Assembly (NCBI RefSeq): GCF_000024925.1 | Contig: NC_013521.1 | Coordinates: 2,790,001 to 2,854,000, forward strand | DNA: 64,000 nucleotides | Source: Sanguibacter keddieii DSM 10542 | GTDB lineage: Bacteria; Actinomycetota; Actinomycetes; Actinomycetales; Cellulomonadaceae | Direction: 5' to 3' | Shown here: piece by piece, positions 44,944-54,638 of the stretch | Position numbering within the stretch: position 1 is the stretch's first letter | How the letters are laid out: each line of letters starts with the position of its first letter | Notes under the pieces: model-generated | Told to the model about the DNA's origin: nothing | What the model saw: the letters and a program-made list of their open reading frames with translations, nothing else | Database searches by the model: none | Translations under genes and position numbers: made by a program

Positions 44944-46160
44944 GCCCGACCACCCTGCGACCCGCGCGACCTCTCGCGCTCACGGCCGCCGCCCTCGCGA
45001 CCGTGCTCGCCCTCGCGGCCTGCACCGACAACTCCGCCCCGGAGAGCTCCGCGGACGGCTCCGGCCCGTCGACGCTCACGGTCACCTCGACGGCCGACGA
45101 GTGCACGGTCTCGGCGCCCGAGGCCCCGTCCGGCAACGTCGTGTTCTCCGTGACGAACGCGGGCGACGACGTCACCGAGTTCTACCTGCTCGCCGAGGAC
45201 GGCCTGCGCATCGTGTCCGAGGTCGAGAACATCGGCCCCGGGCTCACCCGTGACCTCGTGCTCACCGCCAAGCCCGGCAGCTACGTCACCGCGTGCAAGC
45301 CCGGCATGGTCGGCGACGGCATCCGCTCCGACTTCACCGTGACCGACTCCGGGACGGACGTCGCCCCGACCGGGGCCCTGGCGGACCAGATCACCGCTGC
45401 GACCACCAACTACGTGGCCTACGTCAAGGACCAGACCGAGCAGCTGCTCACCGGCACCCAGGACTTCGTCGACGCCTACACCTCAGGCGACGACGACACC
45501 GCCCGCGCGCTCTACGCCTCGACGCGCGTGCACTGGGAGCGCATCGAGCCCGTCGCCGAGTCCTTCGGCGACCTCGACCCCCGCATGGACCTCCGCGAGG
45601 CCGACCTCGAGGAGGGGCAGGAGTGGACCGGCTGGCACCTGCTCGAGAAGGACCTGTGGCAGCCGACCGCCGAGGCCAACGGCGGCACCGAGTACGTCGC
45701 CCTCACGCCCGAGCAGCGCACGCAGTACGCCGACCAGCTCCTCGCCGACACCACCGAGCTGAACGACCGCGTCCACACCGCGGACTTCGCCGAGGGCATC
45801 GACGCGGCGAGCATCGGCAACGGCGCCAAGGGCCTGCTCGACGAGGTCGCGACCGGCAAGGTCACCGGTGAGGAAGAGATCTGGTCGCACACCGACCTCT
45901 GGGACTTCCAGGCCAACGTCGACGGCGCGAAGGTCGCCTACGACGGTCTGCGCGACGTCGTCCTCGCGCAGGACGCCGACCTCGCCGAGGACCTCGACAC
46001 CCAGTTCGCCGAGATCCAGACGCTGCTCGACGCGCAGCGCTCCGGCGACGGGTTCGTGCTCTACACCGACCTCACCCCCGCCCAGGTCAAGGAGCTCGCC
46101 GACTCGGTCAACGCGCTCGGCGAGCCGCTGTCGAGGCTCACCGCAGCCGTCGTCCTCTGA
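44940..46160 (+). CDS. efeO: Iron-uptake lipoprotein EfeO
   Basis: EfeO binds iron outside the membrane and hands it to EfeU. The 406-residue protein has a lipobox (VLALAAC, Cys at about 27), a cupredoxin-like domain (about 45-140, ending with SYVTACKPGM) and a C-terminal imelysin/M75 domain with the iron-site motif HWERIEPVAE and DLREADLEEGQEWTGWHLLE. The ATG overlaps the efeU stop (ATGA) and follows GGAGGAA. Confidence 0.94.
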   Translation: MSPTTLRPARPLALTAAALATVLALAACTDNSAPESSADGSGPSTLTVTSTADECTVSAPEAPSGNVVFSVTNAGDDVTEFYLLAEDGLRIVSEVENIGPGLTRDLVLTAKPGSYVTACKPGMVGDGIRSDFTVTDSGTDVAPTGALADQITAATTNYVAYVKDQTEQLLTGTQDFVDAYTSGDDDTARALYASTRVHWERIEPVAESFGDLDPRMDLREADLEEGQEWTGWHLLEKDLWQPTAEANGGTEYVALTPEQRTQYADQLLADTTELNDRVHTADFAEGIDAASIGNGAKGLLDEVATGKVTGEEEIWSHTDLWDFQANVDGAKVAYDGLRDVVLAQDADLAEDLDTQFAEIQTLLDAQRSGDGFVLYTDLTPAQVKELADSVNALGEPLSRLTAAVVL

Positions 46161-46177
46161 CCCGCACCACCTCCCCG

Positions 46178-46205
46178 GGGCGGGCCCACGGACACGGGCC
46201 CGCCC
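46178..46205 (+). terminator. Intra-operon hairpin between efeO and efeB
   Basis: GGGCGGGCCC and GGGCCCGCCC form a perfect 10-base stem around an 8-base loop, 18 bases after the efeO stop. It may reduce efeB transcription relative to efeUO or protect the upstream mRNA. Confidence 0.6.
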
Positions 46206-46238
46206 TCCCTCCCCGCTGATCCCACCCCCGAGGCCCCG

Positions 46239-47621
46239 ATGACGCCCCACGCCAGCCCCGACGACAACCAGTCCGCTCCCGAGCCCGGGGAGCGACGCCA
46301 GGTGTCGCGACGCGGCGTGCTCGGCATCGCCGGCGCCGGACTCGTGGCGCTCGGTGCGTCGGCCGCGACGGGGTACGCCGCAGGCCGGCGAGACCCGGAG
46401 CCCGCACCGGCCTCCCGCTCCTACCCGCTGACCGGCGAGCACCAGCCCGGCATCACGACGCCCGCACAGGACCGCCTGCACTTCGCGACCTTCGACCTGC
46501 TCACCGACGACCGCGACGACGTGGTGGCCCTGCTGCGCGCCTGGACCGCCGCGGCCGACCGCATGATGCGCGGCCTGCCCGCCGGAGAGCTCGGCCCGAC
46601 CTCGGGCCCGTACGACGCACCGCCGGACGACACCGGGGAGACCGAGGACCTCGACGCCTCGCACCTGACCATCACCGTCGGGTTCGGCCCGTCCTTCTTC
46701 ACCGACGCCGACGGCGCCCCGCGCTTCGGTCTCGACGGTCGCCGGCCCGCGCTGCTCGAGGACCTGCCGCACTTCCCCGCAGACGCCCTCGAGGACGCGC
46801 GCTGCGGCGGCGACATCGCCGTGCAGGCCTGCGCCGACGACCCCCAGGTCGCCGTGCACGCGATCCGCAACCTCGCCCGCCTCGCCTTCGGCACCGCCTC
46901 GGTGCGCTGGAGCCAGCTCGGGTACGGCCGCACCTCCACCACGTCGACGAGCCAGTCGACCCCGCGCAACCTCTTCGGGTTCAAGGACGGCACCGCCAAC
47001 GTCAAGGCCGAGGAGCCCGAGGCTCTCGAGCAGCACGTGTGGGTGCAGCCCGAGGACGCCGGTCGCCGACCCGACGACGCCACCTCCTCAGACCCTGCCC
47101 CGGACGACGCCTGGCTCGCCGGCGGCTCGTACCTCGTCGCCCGGCGCATCCGCATGACCATCGAGACCTGGGACCGCTCCTCCCTGCGCGAGCAGGAGAC
47201 GGTCACCGGGCGCACCAAGGCGAGCGGCGCCCCGCTGTCGGGCGGCGACGAGCACACCGAGCCCGACTTCTCCCGGACAGGCCGCGACGACGTCCCCCTC
47301 ATCGACCCCGCCTCGCACGTCGCCCTCGCGCACCCGAGCGCCAACGGTGGGGCCCGCCTCCTGCGCCGCGGCTACAACTACACGGACGGCTCGGACGGCC
47401 TCGGTCGCCTCGACGCGGGGCTGTTCTTCCTCTGCTACGTGCGCGACCCCGCCCGCCAGTACGTCCCGATGCAGAACACCCTGGCTCGCGACGACCTCAT
47501 GAGCGAGTACCTGCGGCACACCGGGTCCGGCCTGTGGGCCGTCCCGCCCGGGCTGCCCGACGGCTCGACCACGGGCGGCGCCGACGGCGCCTACCTCGGG
47601 CAGACGCTCTTCGAGACGTGA
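46239..47621 (+). CDS. efeB: Dyp-type peroxidase EfeB
   Basis: EfeB is the haem peroxidase component of the EfeUOB system and is exported folded with haem. The 460-residue protein has a Tat signal (SRRGVLGIAGAGLVALG, twin Arg at 24-25) and the DyP motif GFKDGTANVK with catalytic Asp. The likely haem-ligand His is in SHVALAHPS, and a C-terminal FLCYVRDPARQYVPMQ follows. An acidic/Pro insertion lies around residue 130. It is the last gene of the operon. Confidence 0.95.
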   Translation: MTPHASPDDNQSAPEPGERRQVSRRGVLGIAGAGLVALGASAATGYAAGRRDPEPAPASRSYPLTGEHQPGITTPAQDRLHFATFDLLTDDRDDVVALLRAWTAAADRMMRGLPAGELGPTSGPYDAPPDDTGETEDLDASHLTITVGFGPSFFTDADGAPRFGLDGRRPALLEDLPHFPADALEDARCGGDIAVQACADDPQVAVHAIRNLARLAFGTASVRWSQLGYGRTSTTSTSQSTPRNLFGFKDGTANVKAEEPEALEQHVWVQPEDAGRRPDDATSSDPAPDDAWLAGGSYLVARRIRMTIETWDRSSLREQETVTGRTKASGAPLSGGDEHTEPDFSRTGRDDVPLIDPASHVALAHPSANGGARLLRRGYNYTDGSDGLGRLDAGLFFLCYVRDPARQYVPMQNTLARDDLMSEYLRHTGSGLWAVPPGLPDGSTTGGADGAYLGQTLFET

Positions 47622-47676
47622 GCGTCCCGCGCCGCACCACCGCACACCGCGCAGCCCGGCGCTGTAGCGTCGGGGC

Positions 47677-49650
47677 ATGACCGACGTCTCGCCGCCCGTC
47701 GCAGCGCGGACCACCGCGCGTCTCGTGGTGCTGCTCGCAGTCGTCACCGCCCTCACCGCCGAGCTGGTGCGTGCGAGCGGCCCGCTCCTCGACCGCGCGT
47801 TCACGACCGGCGTCGTGCTCGCCGGCGTCACGGCCGTCGGGACCTACGCCGCAGCCGGCGCGGTCCTCGCCCTCCTCTGCCTGCGCCGCGAGGTCGCCGG
47901 ACGAGCGCTGCTGACCGGCGTCGTCGCGCTCGTCGTCGTCCGGCTGGCGGTCCAGGCCACCGGCGGCAGCCTCCGCTACGCCCTCGGCCTGCTCGCGGTC
48001 GCCGTCGCGATCGCCGTCCTGGTGCTCGCCGCCGCGCTGGCCGCCCGAGCCTCGGGTCGCGTCGTGGTCGCCGGCGTCGCCGGTGGGCTCGCCCTCTCGG
48101 CCGGCATCTCCCTCGCGTGGAGCACCTGGGACCCGGTGTGGCGACCCGGCGTCGCCGCGTGGGTGGTACCCGTGCTGCTCGGCGCGACCGCGCTCCTGCT
48201 CGCCTCCGGGCTCCGTGCGCTCCCTGCCGCCCCGGCCGTCCGCGGTCTCTGGCTCGTCGGCCCGTACGTGGGGCTCGCTGTGATGACCGTGGCCAACCCC
48301 GCCTTCGTGTCCTCTCAGACGGGGCTGCCGCTCTGGACGGCCGGGCCGCTCGTGCTCGTGCCGACGCTGCTCGCGACGGTGCTGCTCACGCTGCCCGTCT
48401 CCCGGACGCCGCGCACCCCGGCGTGGACCGACGGGGCGCTCGTGGTCGTCCTGGGGGCGGCCACCGTCGGTGTCTTCTTCGGGGCGACCTGGCCCGACGC
48501 CCCGGGTGCGGGCCGTACCGTCCTCGTCGTGCTCTCTCTCCTGCTGCTCGCGGTCGGCGCGCCGCTCGCCCTCGCCCGGGCGCTCACCCGGCCCGCGCAC
48601 CGCCAGAGCGTCCTCCGGCTGGCGGGGGCCGCAGCGTGCGCCGGCCTCGGCGTGATCGTGCCGCTCCTCGTCTACCAGCTCGACTACGACGTCCCGCTCG
48701 GCGTCCCGAACACGGTCGTCCCCGTCCTGGTCTCCCTGCTGGTGTCCCTCATGGCGGCGCGCGCGAGGCACCGCGCCCGGACCGACGACGTCGAGGTGTC
48801 CACCTCCGGGGCGCCGCTGCGGTCCCAGCTGGCGCTGGTGGTCACCGCGTCGGCGCTGCTCGTGGTCGGCACGGCAGTGGTGCTGCCCAGCAGCGGCAGC
48901 AGCACGGCCGACAGCAGGCCGGCCCCGTCAGAGGGGACGATCACGCTCCTCGACTGGAACCTGCACTACGGTGTCAGCCCCGACCCCGGCGTCGACCTCG
49001 ACGAGATCGTCGACGTGGTCGCCTCGTCGGGCGCCCAGGTGGTCACCCTCCAGGAGGTGTCCCGCGGCTGGGTCATGGGCGGCGGCGCCGACATGGCGAC
49101 CTACCTCGAGCAGCGGCTCGGGATGCGGTCGGTCTTCGTGCCCGCGGCGGACCGGCAGTTCGGGAACATGGTGCTGTGGGACGACGCGCTCGGCGACGGC
49201 ACCGACGTCGCGAGGACGGCGCTCCCCTACGGCGCAGGCCCGCAGCGCCGCAGCGCGGTCTCCGTCACGCTCGATCTCGACGGGACGCCGCTGCGCGTCA
49301 CCTCGCTCCACCTCCAGCACCGCGCCGGGAACATCGACACCCGGCTCGACCAGATCACCGCGCTGCTCGACGCCGACCCGGTCTCGGGCGCACGCGTGGT
49401 CGCCGGGGACCTCAACGCGGAGCCCGGCTGGCCCGAGGTCGCGCTGCTCGAGTCGGCGGGCCTCGTCAGCGCCGTCGACTCCGCAGGTGACCCGGACGTC
49501 ACGACCTTCCCGAGCGACGTCCCGACCGAGCGGATCGACTGGGTCTTCGGTGACGGGGTCACCTTCTCCGACATCGAGGTGCTCGACACCCGGCAGAGCG
49601 ACCACCGCCCCGTGGTCACGACCGTGTCCGTGGGCGCCGACAGCCCCTGA
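47677..49650 (+). CDS. Membrane protein with endonuclease/exonuclease/phosphatase domain
   Basis: The 657-residue protein has about nine to ten membrane segments in residues 15-405, then an extracytoplasmic EEP-fold domain (about 420-650). The catalytic motifs are LLDWNLHYG, VVTLQEVS, VAGDLNAEPG, ERIDWVF and QSDHRPVV, so the active site looks complete. Possible substrates are phosphodiesters or phospholipids outside the cell. TAGCGT lies 6 bases before the ATG without a ribosome binding site. Confidence 0.85.
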   Translation: MTDVSPPVAARTTARLVVLLAVVTALTAELVRASGPLLDRAFTTGVVLAGVTAVGTYAAAGAVLALLCLRREVAGRALLTGVVALVVVRLAVQATGGSLRYALGLLAVAVAIAVLVLAAALAARASGRVVVAGVAGGLALSAGISLAWSTWDPVWRPGVAAWVVPVLLGATALLLASGLRALPAAPAVRGLWLVGPYVGLAVMTVANPAFVSSQTGLPLWTAGPLVLVPTLLATVLLTLPVSRTPRTPAWTDGALVVVLGAATVGVFFGATWPDAPGAGRTVLVVLSLLLLAVGAPLALARALTRPAHRQSVLRLAGAAACAGLGVIVPLLVYQLDYDVPLGVPNTVVPVLVSLLVSLMAARARHRARTDDVEVSTSGAPLRSQLALVVTASALLVVGTAVVLPSSGSSTADSRPAPSEGTITLLDWNLHYGVSPDPGVDLDEIVDVVASSGAQVVTLQEVSRGWVMGGGADMATYLEQRLGMRSVFVPAADRQFGNMVLWDDALGDGTDVARTALPYGAGPQRRSAVSVTLDLDGTPLRVTSLHLQHRAGNIDTRLDQITALLDADPVSGARVVAGDLNAEPGWPEVALLESAGLVSAVDSAGDPDVTTFPSDVPTERIDWVFGDGVTFSDIEVLDTRQSDHRPVVTTVSVGADSP

Positions 49651-49720
49651 CGCGCGCACCACCGACGCCCACCCTCGTCCTCAGCCTCGTCTCACCCACA
49701 CCTCTCCCCAGGAGCCCACC

Positions 49721-50221
49721 GTGAAGATCACCCTCCCCGTCGACGAGGCGCTCGCCCTCGCGGCGGCCAAGCAGCCCCTCCCGCCGTTCATCCGCTCGCT
49801 CAGGTGCGAGGGGTCGACGATCGTCCTCGAGGTCGACCTGCGCCTCGTCCCGGACGGCGGGACCGCGCTGCGGCTGGCGGCCGCGGCCGTGGGCACCGTC
49901 ACCGCGACCGCCGTGCTGACCGGCTACGCGGGCGGCGTCGCGACCTTCGAGGTGACCGCGCAGGCCCGGTCGCTGCCGGCCCACAAGCTGCTCAACCACC
50001 TCACCGGTCCCGTGAACTCCGCCCTGGCACGCCAGGGCCTGCCCGAGGGGATCGTCGAGATCCGCAAGGGCGACGGCGACCCCGTCGTCGCCGTCCGCGT
50101 CCAGGAGGCCGTCGCGACCAAGGTCAGCGGCGTCACCCTGACCGACCTCGCCGTCCACGACGGCGCCGTGCACGCGACCGCCAGCATCGGCAGCATCGGC
50201 ACAGTCACCCTGCTCGGCTGA
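49721..50221 (+). CDS. Unknown small protein
   Basis: I do not recognise this 166-residue protein. It begins KITLPVDEALALAAAKQPLP and is made of alternating beta strands and short helices, with no signal, membrane segment or cysteine cluster. A central helix includes LPAHKLLNHLTGPVNSAL. The GTG at 49721 follows CAGGAG. It lies 70 bases after the EEP membrane gene on the same strand and is convergent with the lpdA-like gene. Confidence 0.65.
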   Translation: MKITLPVDEALALAAAKQPLPPFIRSLRCEGSTIVLEVDLRLVPDGGTALRLAAAAVGTVTATAVLTGYAGGVATFEVTAQARSLPAHKLLNHLTGPVNSALARQGLPEGIVEIRKGDGDPVVAVRVQEAVATKVSGVTLTDLAVHDGAVHATASIGSIGTVTLLG

Positions 50222-50234
50222 GCGCGGCTTCCTG

Positions 50235-51722
50235 CTACTCGCCGCGGTGGTGGCTCATCCGGGCGACCTCGGCGATCGACCCGGAGAGCGACGGGTACAC
50301 CGTGAAGGCGTCGGCCACGCTGTCGGCGGTCAGCCGGTTCGCGACGGCCAGCGTGATCGGGAAGATGAGCTCGCTCGCCCGCGGCGCCACGACCACGCCG
50401 CCGAGGACCACGCCGGCCTCGGGGTGGGAGAACAGCTTGACGAAGCCGTCGCGCATGCCGAGCATCTTGGCGCGCGGGTTGCGGCTCAGCGGCAGGATCG
50501 TGGTGACGTACTTGGACCCCTGGTCCACGAGCTTCTTCTCGGAGTACCCGACGGTCGCGATCTCGGGGGCGGTGAAGATGTTGGCCGCGACGGTCCGCAG
50601 CCGGATCGGCTGGACGGCGTCGCCGAGGGCGTGGGACATCGCGACCCGGCCCTGCATCGCCGCGACGCTCGCGAGCGGGAAGACCCCGGTGCAGTCGCCC
50701 GCCGCGTAGACCCCGCGGGCGCTGGTCCGCGAGACCTTGTCGACCTCGATGTGGCCCGAGGCCGTGAGGCGCACCCCGGCCTCCTCGAGGCCCAGCCCCT
50801 CGGTGTTCGGCGTCGAGCCGACGGCCATGAGCAGGTGCGACCCCGTGACGACCGTGCCGTCCGAGAGGGTGACCTCGACGTGCTTGTCGGCGCCCTCGCC
50901 GACGACGACCGCTGACTCCGCGCGCGACCGGCCCATGACGGTCATCCCGCGACCGCGGAAGACCTCCTCGATGAGGTTGGCGGCGTCGGCGTCCTCGCCC
51001 GGGAGGACCCTGTCGCGGCTCGAGATGAGCACGACCTCGCAGCCGAGGGCGTTGTACGCGCCGGCGAACTCGGCGCCGGTGACGCCCGACCCGACGACCA
51101 CGAGCTTCTCCGGGAGCGCCTTGAGGTTGTAGACCTGCGTCCACGTGAAGATGCGCTCGCCGTCCGGCACCGCGGTCGGCAGCACCCGGGGGGTCGAGCC
51201 GGTCGACACGAGGACCACGTCGGCGTCCAGGACCACCTCGGCCTGGCCCGGCTCGGTGTCGACGACCACGCGGGACGGTCCGTCGAGACGCCCCTGGCCC
51301 ATGACGACGCGGATGTCCTCGCGCTCGAGGCGAGCCCGGATGTCGGCCGACTGCGCGGCCGCGAGCGCCATCACGCGGGTGTTGACGGCGGCCAGGTCCA
51401 CGTGGTGCTTCTGGCTGGTGGACCCTGCGGCGCCGTCCACCCGGATCCCGAGCTCGGCTGCGGTGTCGGCGATGGTCATCCACTCGGCGGTCGCGATGAG
51501 CGTCTTGGACGGGACCACGTCGGTGAGGACGGCCGCGCCGCCGAGGCCCTGGCGCTCGACGACGGTGACGTCTGCGCCGAGGCGGCGCGCGACCAGGGCC
51601 GCCTCGTAGCCTCCCGGTCCTCCGCCGAGGACGACGATGCGGGTCGCCTGCAGGTCGCTCGACCCGTGGGGCTGCTGGTCGGTCTCGGACGGGACGGGAG
51701 GGGTGGGGCGAGTGTGGGTCAC
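50235..51722 (-). CDS. lpdA: NAD(P)H-quinone dehydrogenase, LpdA-like flavoprotein
   Basis: The 495-residue FAD protein has VVLGGGPGGYEAALVARRLG for FAD, VVVGSGVTGAEFAGAYNALG for NAD(P)H and a C-terminal dimerisation domain. Where lipoamide dehydrogenases have the redox CxxxxC pair it has GLGGAAVLTDVVPSK, with no cysteine, so it cannot reduce disulfides. This matches M. tuberculosis LpdA (Rv3303c), which reduces quinones. The GTG at 51722 has GATACT 6 bases upstream. It is divergent from the purine nucleoside phosphorylase gene. Confidence 0.9.
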   Translation of the reverse strand: MTHTRPTPPVPSETDQQPHGSSDLQATRIVVLGGGPGGYEAALVARRLGADVTVVERQGLGGAAVLTDVVPSKTLIATAEWMTIADTAAELGIRVDGAAGSTSQKHHVDLAAVNTRVMALAAAQSADIRARLEREDIRVVMGQGRLDGPSRVVVDTEPGQAEVVLDADVVLVSTGSTPRVLPTAVPDGERIFTWTQVYNLKALPEKLVVVGSGVTGAEFAGAYNALGCEVVLISSRDRVLPGEDADAANLIEEVFRGRGMTVMGRSRAESAVVVGEGADKHVEVTLSDGTVVTGSHLLMAVGSTPNTEGLGLEEAGVRLTASGHIEVDKVSRTSARGVYAAGDCTGVFPLASVAAMQGRVAMSHALGDAVQPIRLRTVAANIFTAPEIATVGYSEKKLVDQGSKYVTTILPLSRNPRAKMLGMRDGFVKLFSHPEAGVVLGGVVVAPRASELIFPITLAVANRLTADSVADAFTVYPSLSGSIAEVARMSHHRGE

Positions 51723-51814
51723 GCGTCGAGTATCCCAGGTGCCACCCGGGGGCGGCGAGCACGGGACCCGAGTGTCCCCTCGTCGCAGCCCCTGCGGGCG
51801 GATAACCTCAGTCC
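51723..51814. promoter_or_regulatory. Divergent leaderless promoters of lpdA and punA
   Basis: GATACT (minus, 51734-51729) is 6 bases from the lpdA GTG, and TAACCT (plus, 51803-51808) is 6 bases from the punA ATG. Neither start has a ribosome binding site. Confidence 0.5.
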
Positions 51815-52651
51815 ATGACCACTTCTGCAGCACCCCACCAGCCCGGCGCCGACGCCGACCCCTTCGAGAGCGCTCGCGACGCCGCGGCCCACATCGCCCG
51901 GGCCACGGGCATCGAGTCCCACGACATCGCCCTCGTCCTCGGGTCCGGCTGGGGCGGCGCCGCCGACCTGCTCGGCGAGACCGTCGCCGAGCTCGCGAGC
52001 GACGAGATCCCCGGCTTCGGCAAGCCCGCCGTCGCGGGCCACGTGGGGACCCTCCGGTCGATCCGCATCGAGGCGACCGGCAAGCACGCGCTCGTGCTCG
52101 GGTCGCGCACCCACCTCTACGAGGGCAAGGGCGTGCGGGCCGTCGTGCACGGCATGCGGACGGCCGCGGCTGCGGGCGCGAAGACCGCGATCCTCACCAA
52201 CGGCTGCGGCGGTCTCAACACCGACTGGACCCCGGGCACCCCGGTCCTCATCAGCGACCACATCAACCTCACGGCCACGTCGCCGCTCGAGGGGGCGACC
52301 TTCGTCGACCTCACCGACCTGTACTCGAGCCGTCTGCGCGGCCTCGCGCACGAGGTCGACGCGAGCCTCCCCGAGGGCGTCTACGTCCAGTTCCCCGGCC
52401 CGCACTACGAGACGCCCGCCGAGGTCCGCATGGCCGGGATCATGGGTGGCGACCTCGTGGGCATGTCGACGACGCTCGAGGCGATCGCCGCCCGCCAGGT
52501 GGGCATGGAGGTCCTGGGGATCTCGCTCGTCACCAACCTCGCCGCGGGCATCAGCCCCGTCCCGCTCTCGCACGCCGAGGTCATCGAAGCCGGACAGGCC
52601 GCAGGGCCGCGCATCAGCGCGCTCCTGGCCGAGATCGTGAAGAAGGTCTGA
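51815..52651 (+). CDS. punA: Purine nucleoside phosphorylase
   Basis: This enzyme splits purine (deoxy)ribonucleosides with phosphate to base and pentose-1-phosphate. The 278-residue protein is the trimeric PNP type: VLGSGWGGAADLLGE (phosphate loop), RTHLYEGKGVRAVVHG, TNGCGGLN, GPHYETPAEVRM and SLVTNLAAGI with the base-binding Asn. TAACCT lies 6 bases before the ATG. A phosphosugar mutase follows after 1 base, which suggests handling of the pentose-1-phosphate product. Confidence 0.94.
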   Translation: MTTSAAPHQPGADADPFESARDAAAHIARATGIESHDIALVLGSGWGGAADLLGETVAELASDEIPGFGKPAVAGHVGTLRSIRIEATGKHALVLGSRTHLYEGKGVRAVVHGMRTAAAAGAKTAILTNGCGGLNTDWTPGTPVLISDHINLTATSPLEGATFVDLTDLYSSRLRGLAHEVDASLPEGVYVQFPGPHYETPAEVRMAGIMGGDLVGMSTTLEAIAARQVGMEVLGISLVTNLAAGISPVPLSHAEVIEAGQAAGPRISALLAEIVKKV

Positions 52652-52652
52652 C

Positions 52653-54521
52653 ATGACCAGCACCGAGAGCACAGACAGCACCGGCGCCACCGCCACCGAG
52701 GACCTCGACGCACTGGCGCGCCGGGTCGAGGCGTGGATCGCCGACGACCCCGACGCCTTCTCGCGCAACGAGCTCACCGCCCTCCTGGCGACGGCACGCT
52801 CGGGCGAGGAGCACGTCGGTGACGCAGCGGTCGAGGACCTGCGCGACAGGTTCGCGGGGTCGCTCCAGTTCGGGACGGCCGGCCTCCGGGGTGCCATGCA
52901 GGCCGGCCCCAACCGGATGAACCGCGCGGTGATCCTGCGCGCGGCCGCCGGTCTCGCGGCGTACCTCGTCGGCTCTCTCGGTGACGAGGCCGGCGCGGAG
53001 GGCGGCCACAAGCACGGTCTGCTGCACCGCCACGAGGCGGCGCCCGCCCGACCGAAGATCGTGGTCGGGTACGACGCGCGGCACAACTCGCACACCTACG
53101 CCCTCGACAGCGCGGCGGTCTTCACCGCTGCGGGCCTCGACGTCGTCCTGCTGCCGTCGGCGCTGCCGACCCCGGTGCTGGCCTTCGCGGTGCGCCACCT
53201 CGACGCCGACGCCGGTGTCATGGTGACCGCGAGCCACAACCCGCCGGCCGACAACGGCTACAAGGTGTACCTCGGCGGACGGGCTGTGACCGGCTCGGGC
53301 CAGGGCGCGCAGATCGTGCCGCCCTTCGACGCCCTGATCGCGGCGAAGATCGCGGCGGCCCCCGCTGCCGCTCAGGTGCCGCGCGCCGAGGACGGGTGGA
53401 GCATCGCCGGGCCCGACGTCCTCGAGGCCTACCTCGCCTCGGTCGGCCGCCTGGCCGTCGACGAGGCCCCCCGTGACCTGAAGATCGTCGTCACCCCGCT
53501 GCACGGCGTGGGCGGCGCGGTCGTCGAGTCCGTGCTCCGCGGGGCCGGGTACCACGACGTGTTCCTGGTGCCGGAGCAGGCCGAGCCCGACCCGGCCTTC
53601 CCGACGGTCGCCTTCCCCAACCCCGAGGAGCCAGGGGCGATCGACCTGTCGCTCGCCTACGCCCAGACCCTCGGTGCCGACCTGGTGATCGCGAACGACC
53701 CGGACGCCGACCGCTGCGCCGTGGCCGTCAAGGACCACCGTGCGGTGCTCGACCACGCGAAGAACTCCGGCGGCGACACCGGCCCGCAGGAGGGCTGGCG
53801 CATGCTGCACGGCGACGAGGTCGGCGCGCTCCTGGGCGAGCTCGTCGCGTCGAGCGCGACGAGCGGTCTGCTCGCGAGCTCGATCGTGTCGTCACGCCTG
53901 CTCGGACGCATCGCCACGGCCCACGGTCTCGACCACGCGTCGACGCTCACCGGCTTCAAGTGGATCTCCCGCGTGGACGGGCTCGTGTTCGGCTACGAGG
54001 AGGCGCTCGGCTACTGCGTCGACCCCGCCCAGGTCCGCGACAAGGACGGCATCAGCGCGGCCCTGCGGATGGTCCAGCTCGCCGACACGCTCAAGGCGCA
54101 GGGGCGGACGCTCGTCGACGCGCTCGACGACCTGGCCCGGGCGCACGGCCTGCACCTCACCGACCAGCTGTCGGCACGGTTCACGGACCTCGCGCAGATC
54201 CCCGCCACGATGCAGCGGCTGCGCACCGCACCGCCGGCGAGCCTGGCGGGGTCGGCGGTCGTCGAGACCGTCGACCTCTCCGACGGCGTGGACGGTCTGC
54301 CGCCCACCGACGGGCTGCGGCTGCTCGCCGAGGACGGCTCGCGCGTCATCGTGCGCCCGAGCGGCACCGAGCCGAAGGTCAAGTGCTACCTCGAGGTGAT
54401 CGTCCCCGTCGCCGGCGACGCGAGCGTGGACGAGGTGAGCGAGGCCCGGCAGGTCGCCTCGGCCCGCCTCCAGGCGATCCGCGCCGACATGTCGGCGGCG
54501 CTGGGCATCGCCCCGGCCTGA
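52653..54521 (+). CDS. Phosphosugar mutase (phosphomanno/phosphopento-mutase type)
   Basis: The 622-residue alpha-D-phosphohexomutase-family enzyme has QFGTAGLRGAMQAGPNRMN, the catalytic serine in MVTASHNPPADNGYKVY, the metal loop NDPDADRCAVAV and the phosphate-binding RPSGTEPKVKCYLEV. The length and the insertion near FGTAGLRG fit the PGM2/PmmB group rather than the short phosphomannomutases. Operon position directly after PNP suggests ribose-1-phosphate to ribose-5-phosphate conversion, but hexose substrates are equally possible from sequence. Confidence 0.9.
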   Translation: MTSTESTDSTGATATEDLDALARRVEAWIADDPDAFSRNELTALLATARSGEEHVGDAAVEDLRDRFAGSLQFGTAGLRGAMQAGPNRMNRAVILRAAAGLAAYLVGSLGDEAGAEGGHKHGLLHRHEAAPARPKIVVGYDARHNSHTYALDSAAVFTAAGLDVVLLPSALPTPVLAFAVRHLDADAGVMVTASHNPPADNGYKVYLGGRAVTGSGQGAQIVPPFDALIAAKIAAAPAAAQVPRAEDGWSIAGPDVLEAYLASVGRLAVDEAPRDLKIVVTPLHGVGGAVVESVLRGAGYHDVFLVPEQAEPDPAFPTVAFPNPEEPGAIDLSLAYAQTLGADLVIANDPDADRCAVAVKDHRAVLDHAKNSGGDTGPQEGWRMLHGDEVGALLGELVASSATSGLLASSIVSSRLLGRIATAHGLDHASTLTGFKWISRVDGLVFGYEEALGYCVDPAQVRDKDGISAALRMVQLADTLKAQGRTLVDALDDLARAHGLHLTDQLSARFTDLAQIPATMQRLRTAPPASLAGSAVVETVDLSDGVDGLPPTDGLRLLAEDGSRVIVRPSGTEPKVKCYLEVIVPVAGDASVDEVSEARQVASARLQAIRADMSAALGIAPA

Positions 54522-54554
54522 CCGGAGCACCGGGCACGCCCCGGGCCGGACGGC

Positions 54555-54602
54555 AGACGACGACGGGCGGGCGAGGGAGACCTCGCCCGCCCGTCGTCGT
54601 CT
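54555..54602. terminator. Long perfect bidirectional terminator
   Basis: A perfect 22-base stem (left arm 54555-54576, right arm 54581-54602) closes on a GAGA tetraloop between convergent genes. It is the strongest hairpin in the window. Confidence 0.9.
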
Positions 54603-54638
54603 GCGCCCAGGTATGCGGGTCGCAGGTCGCGGGTCGCG

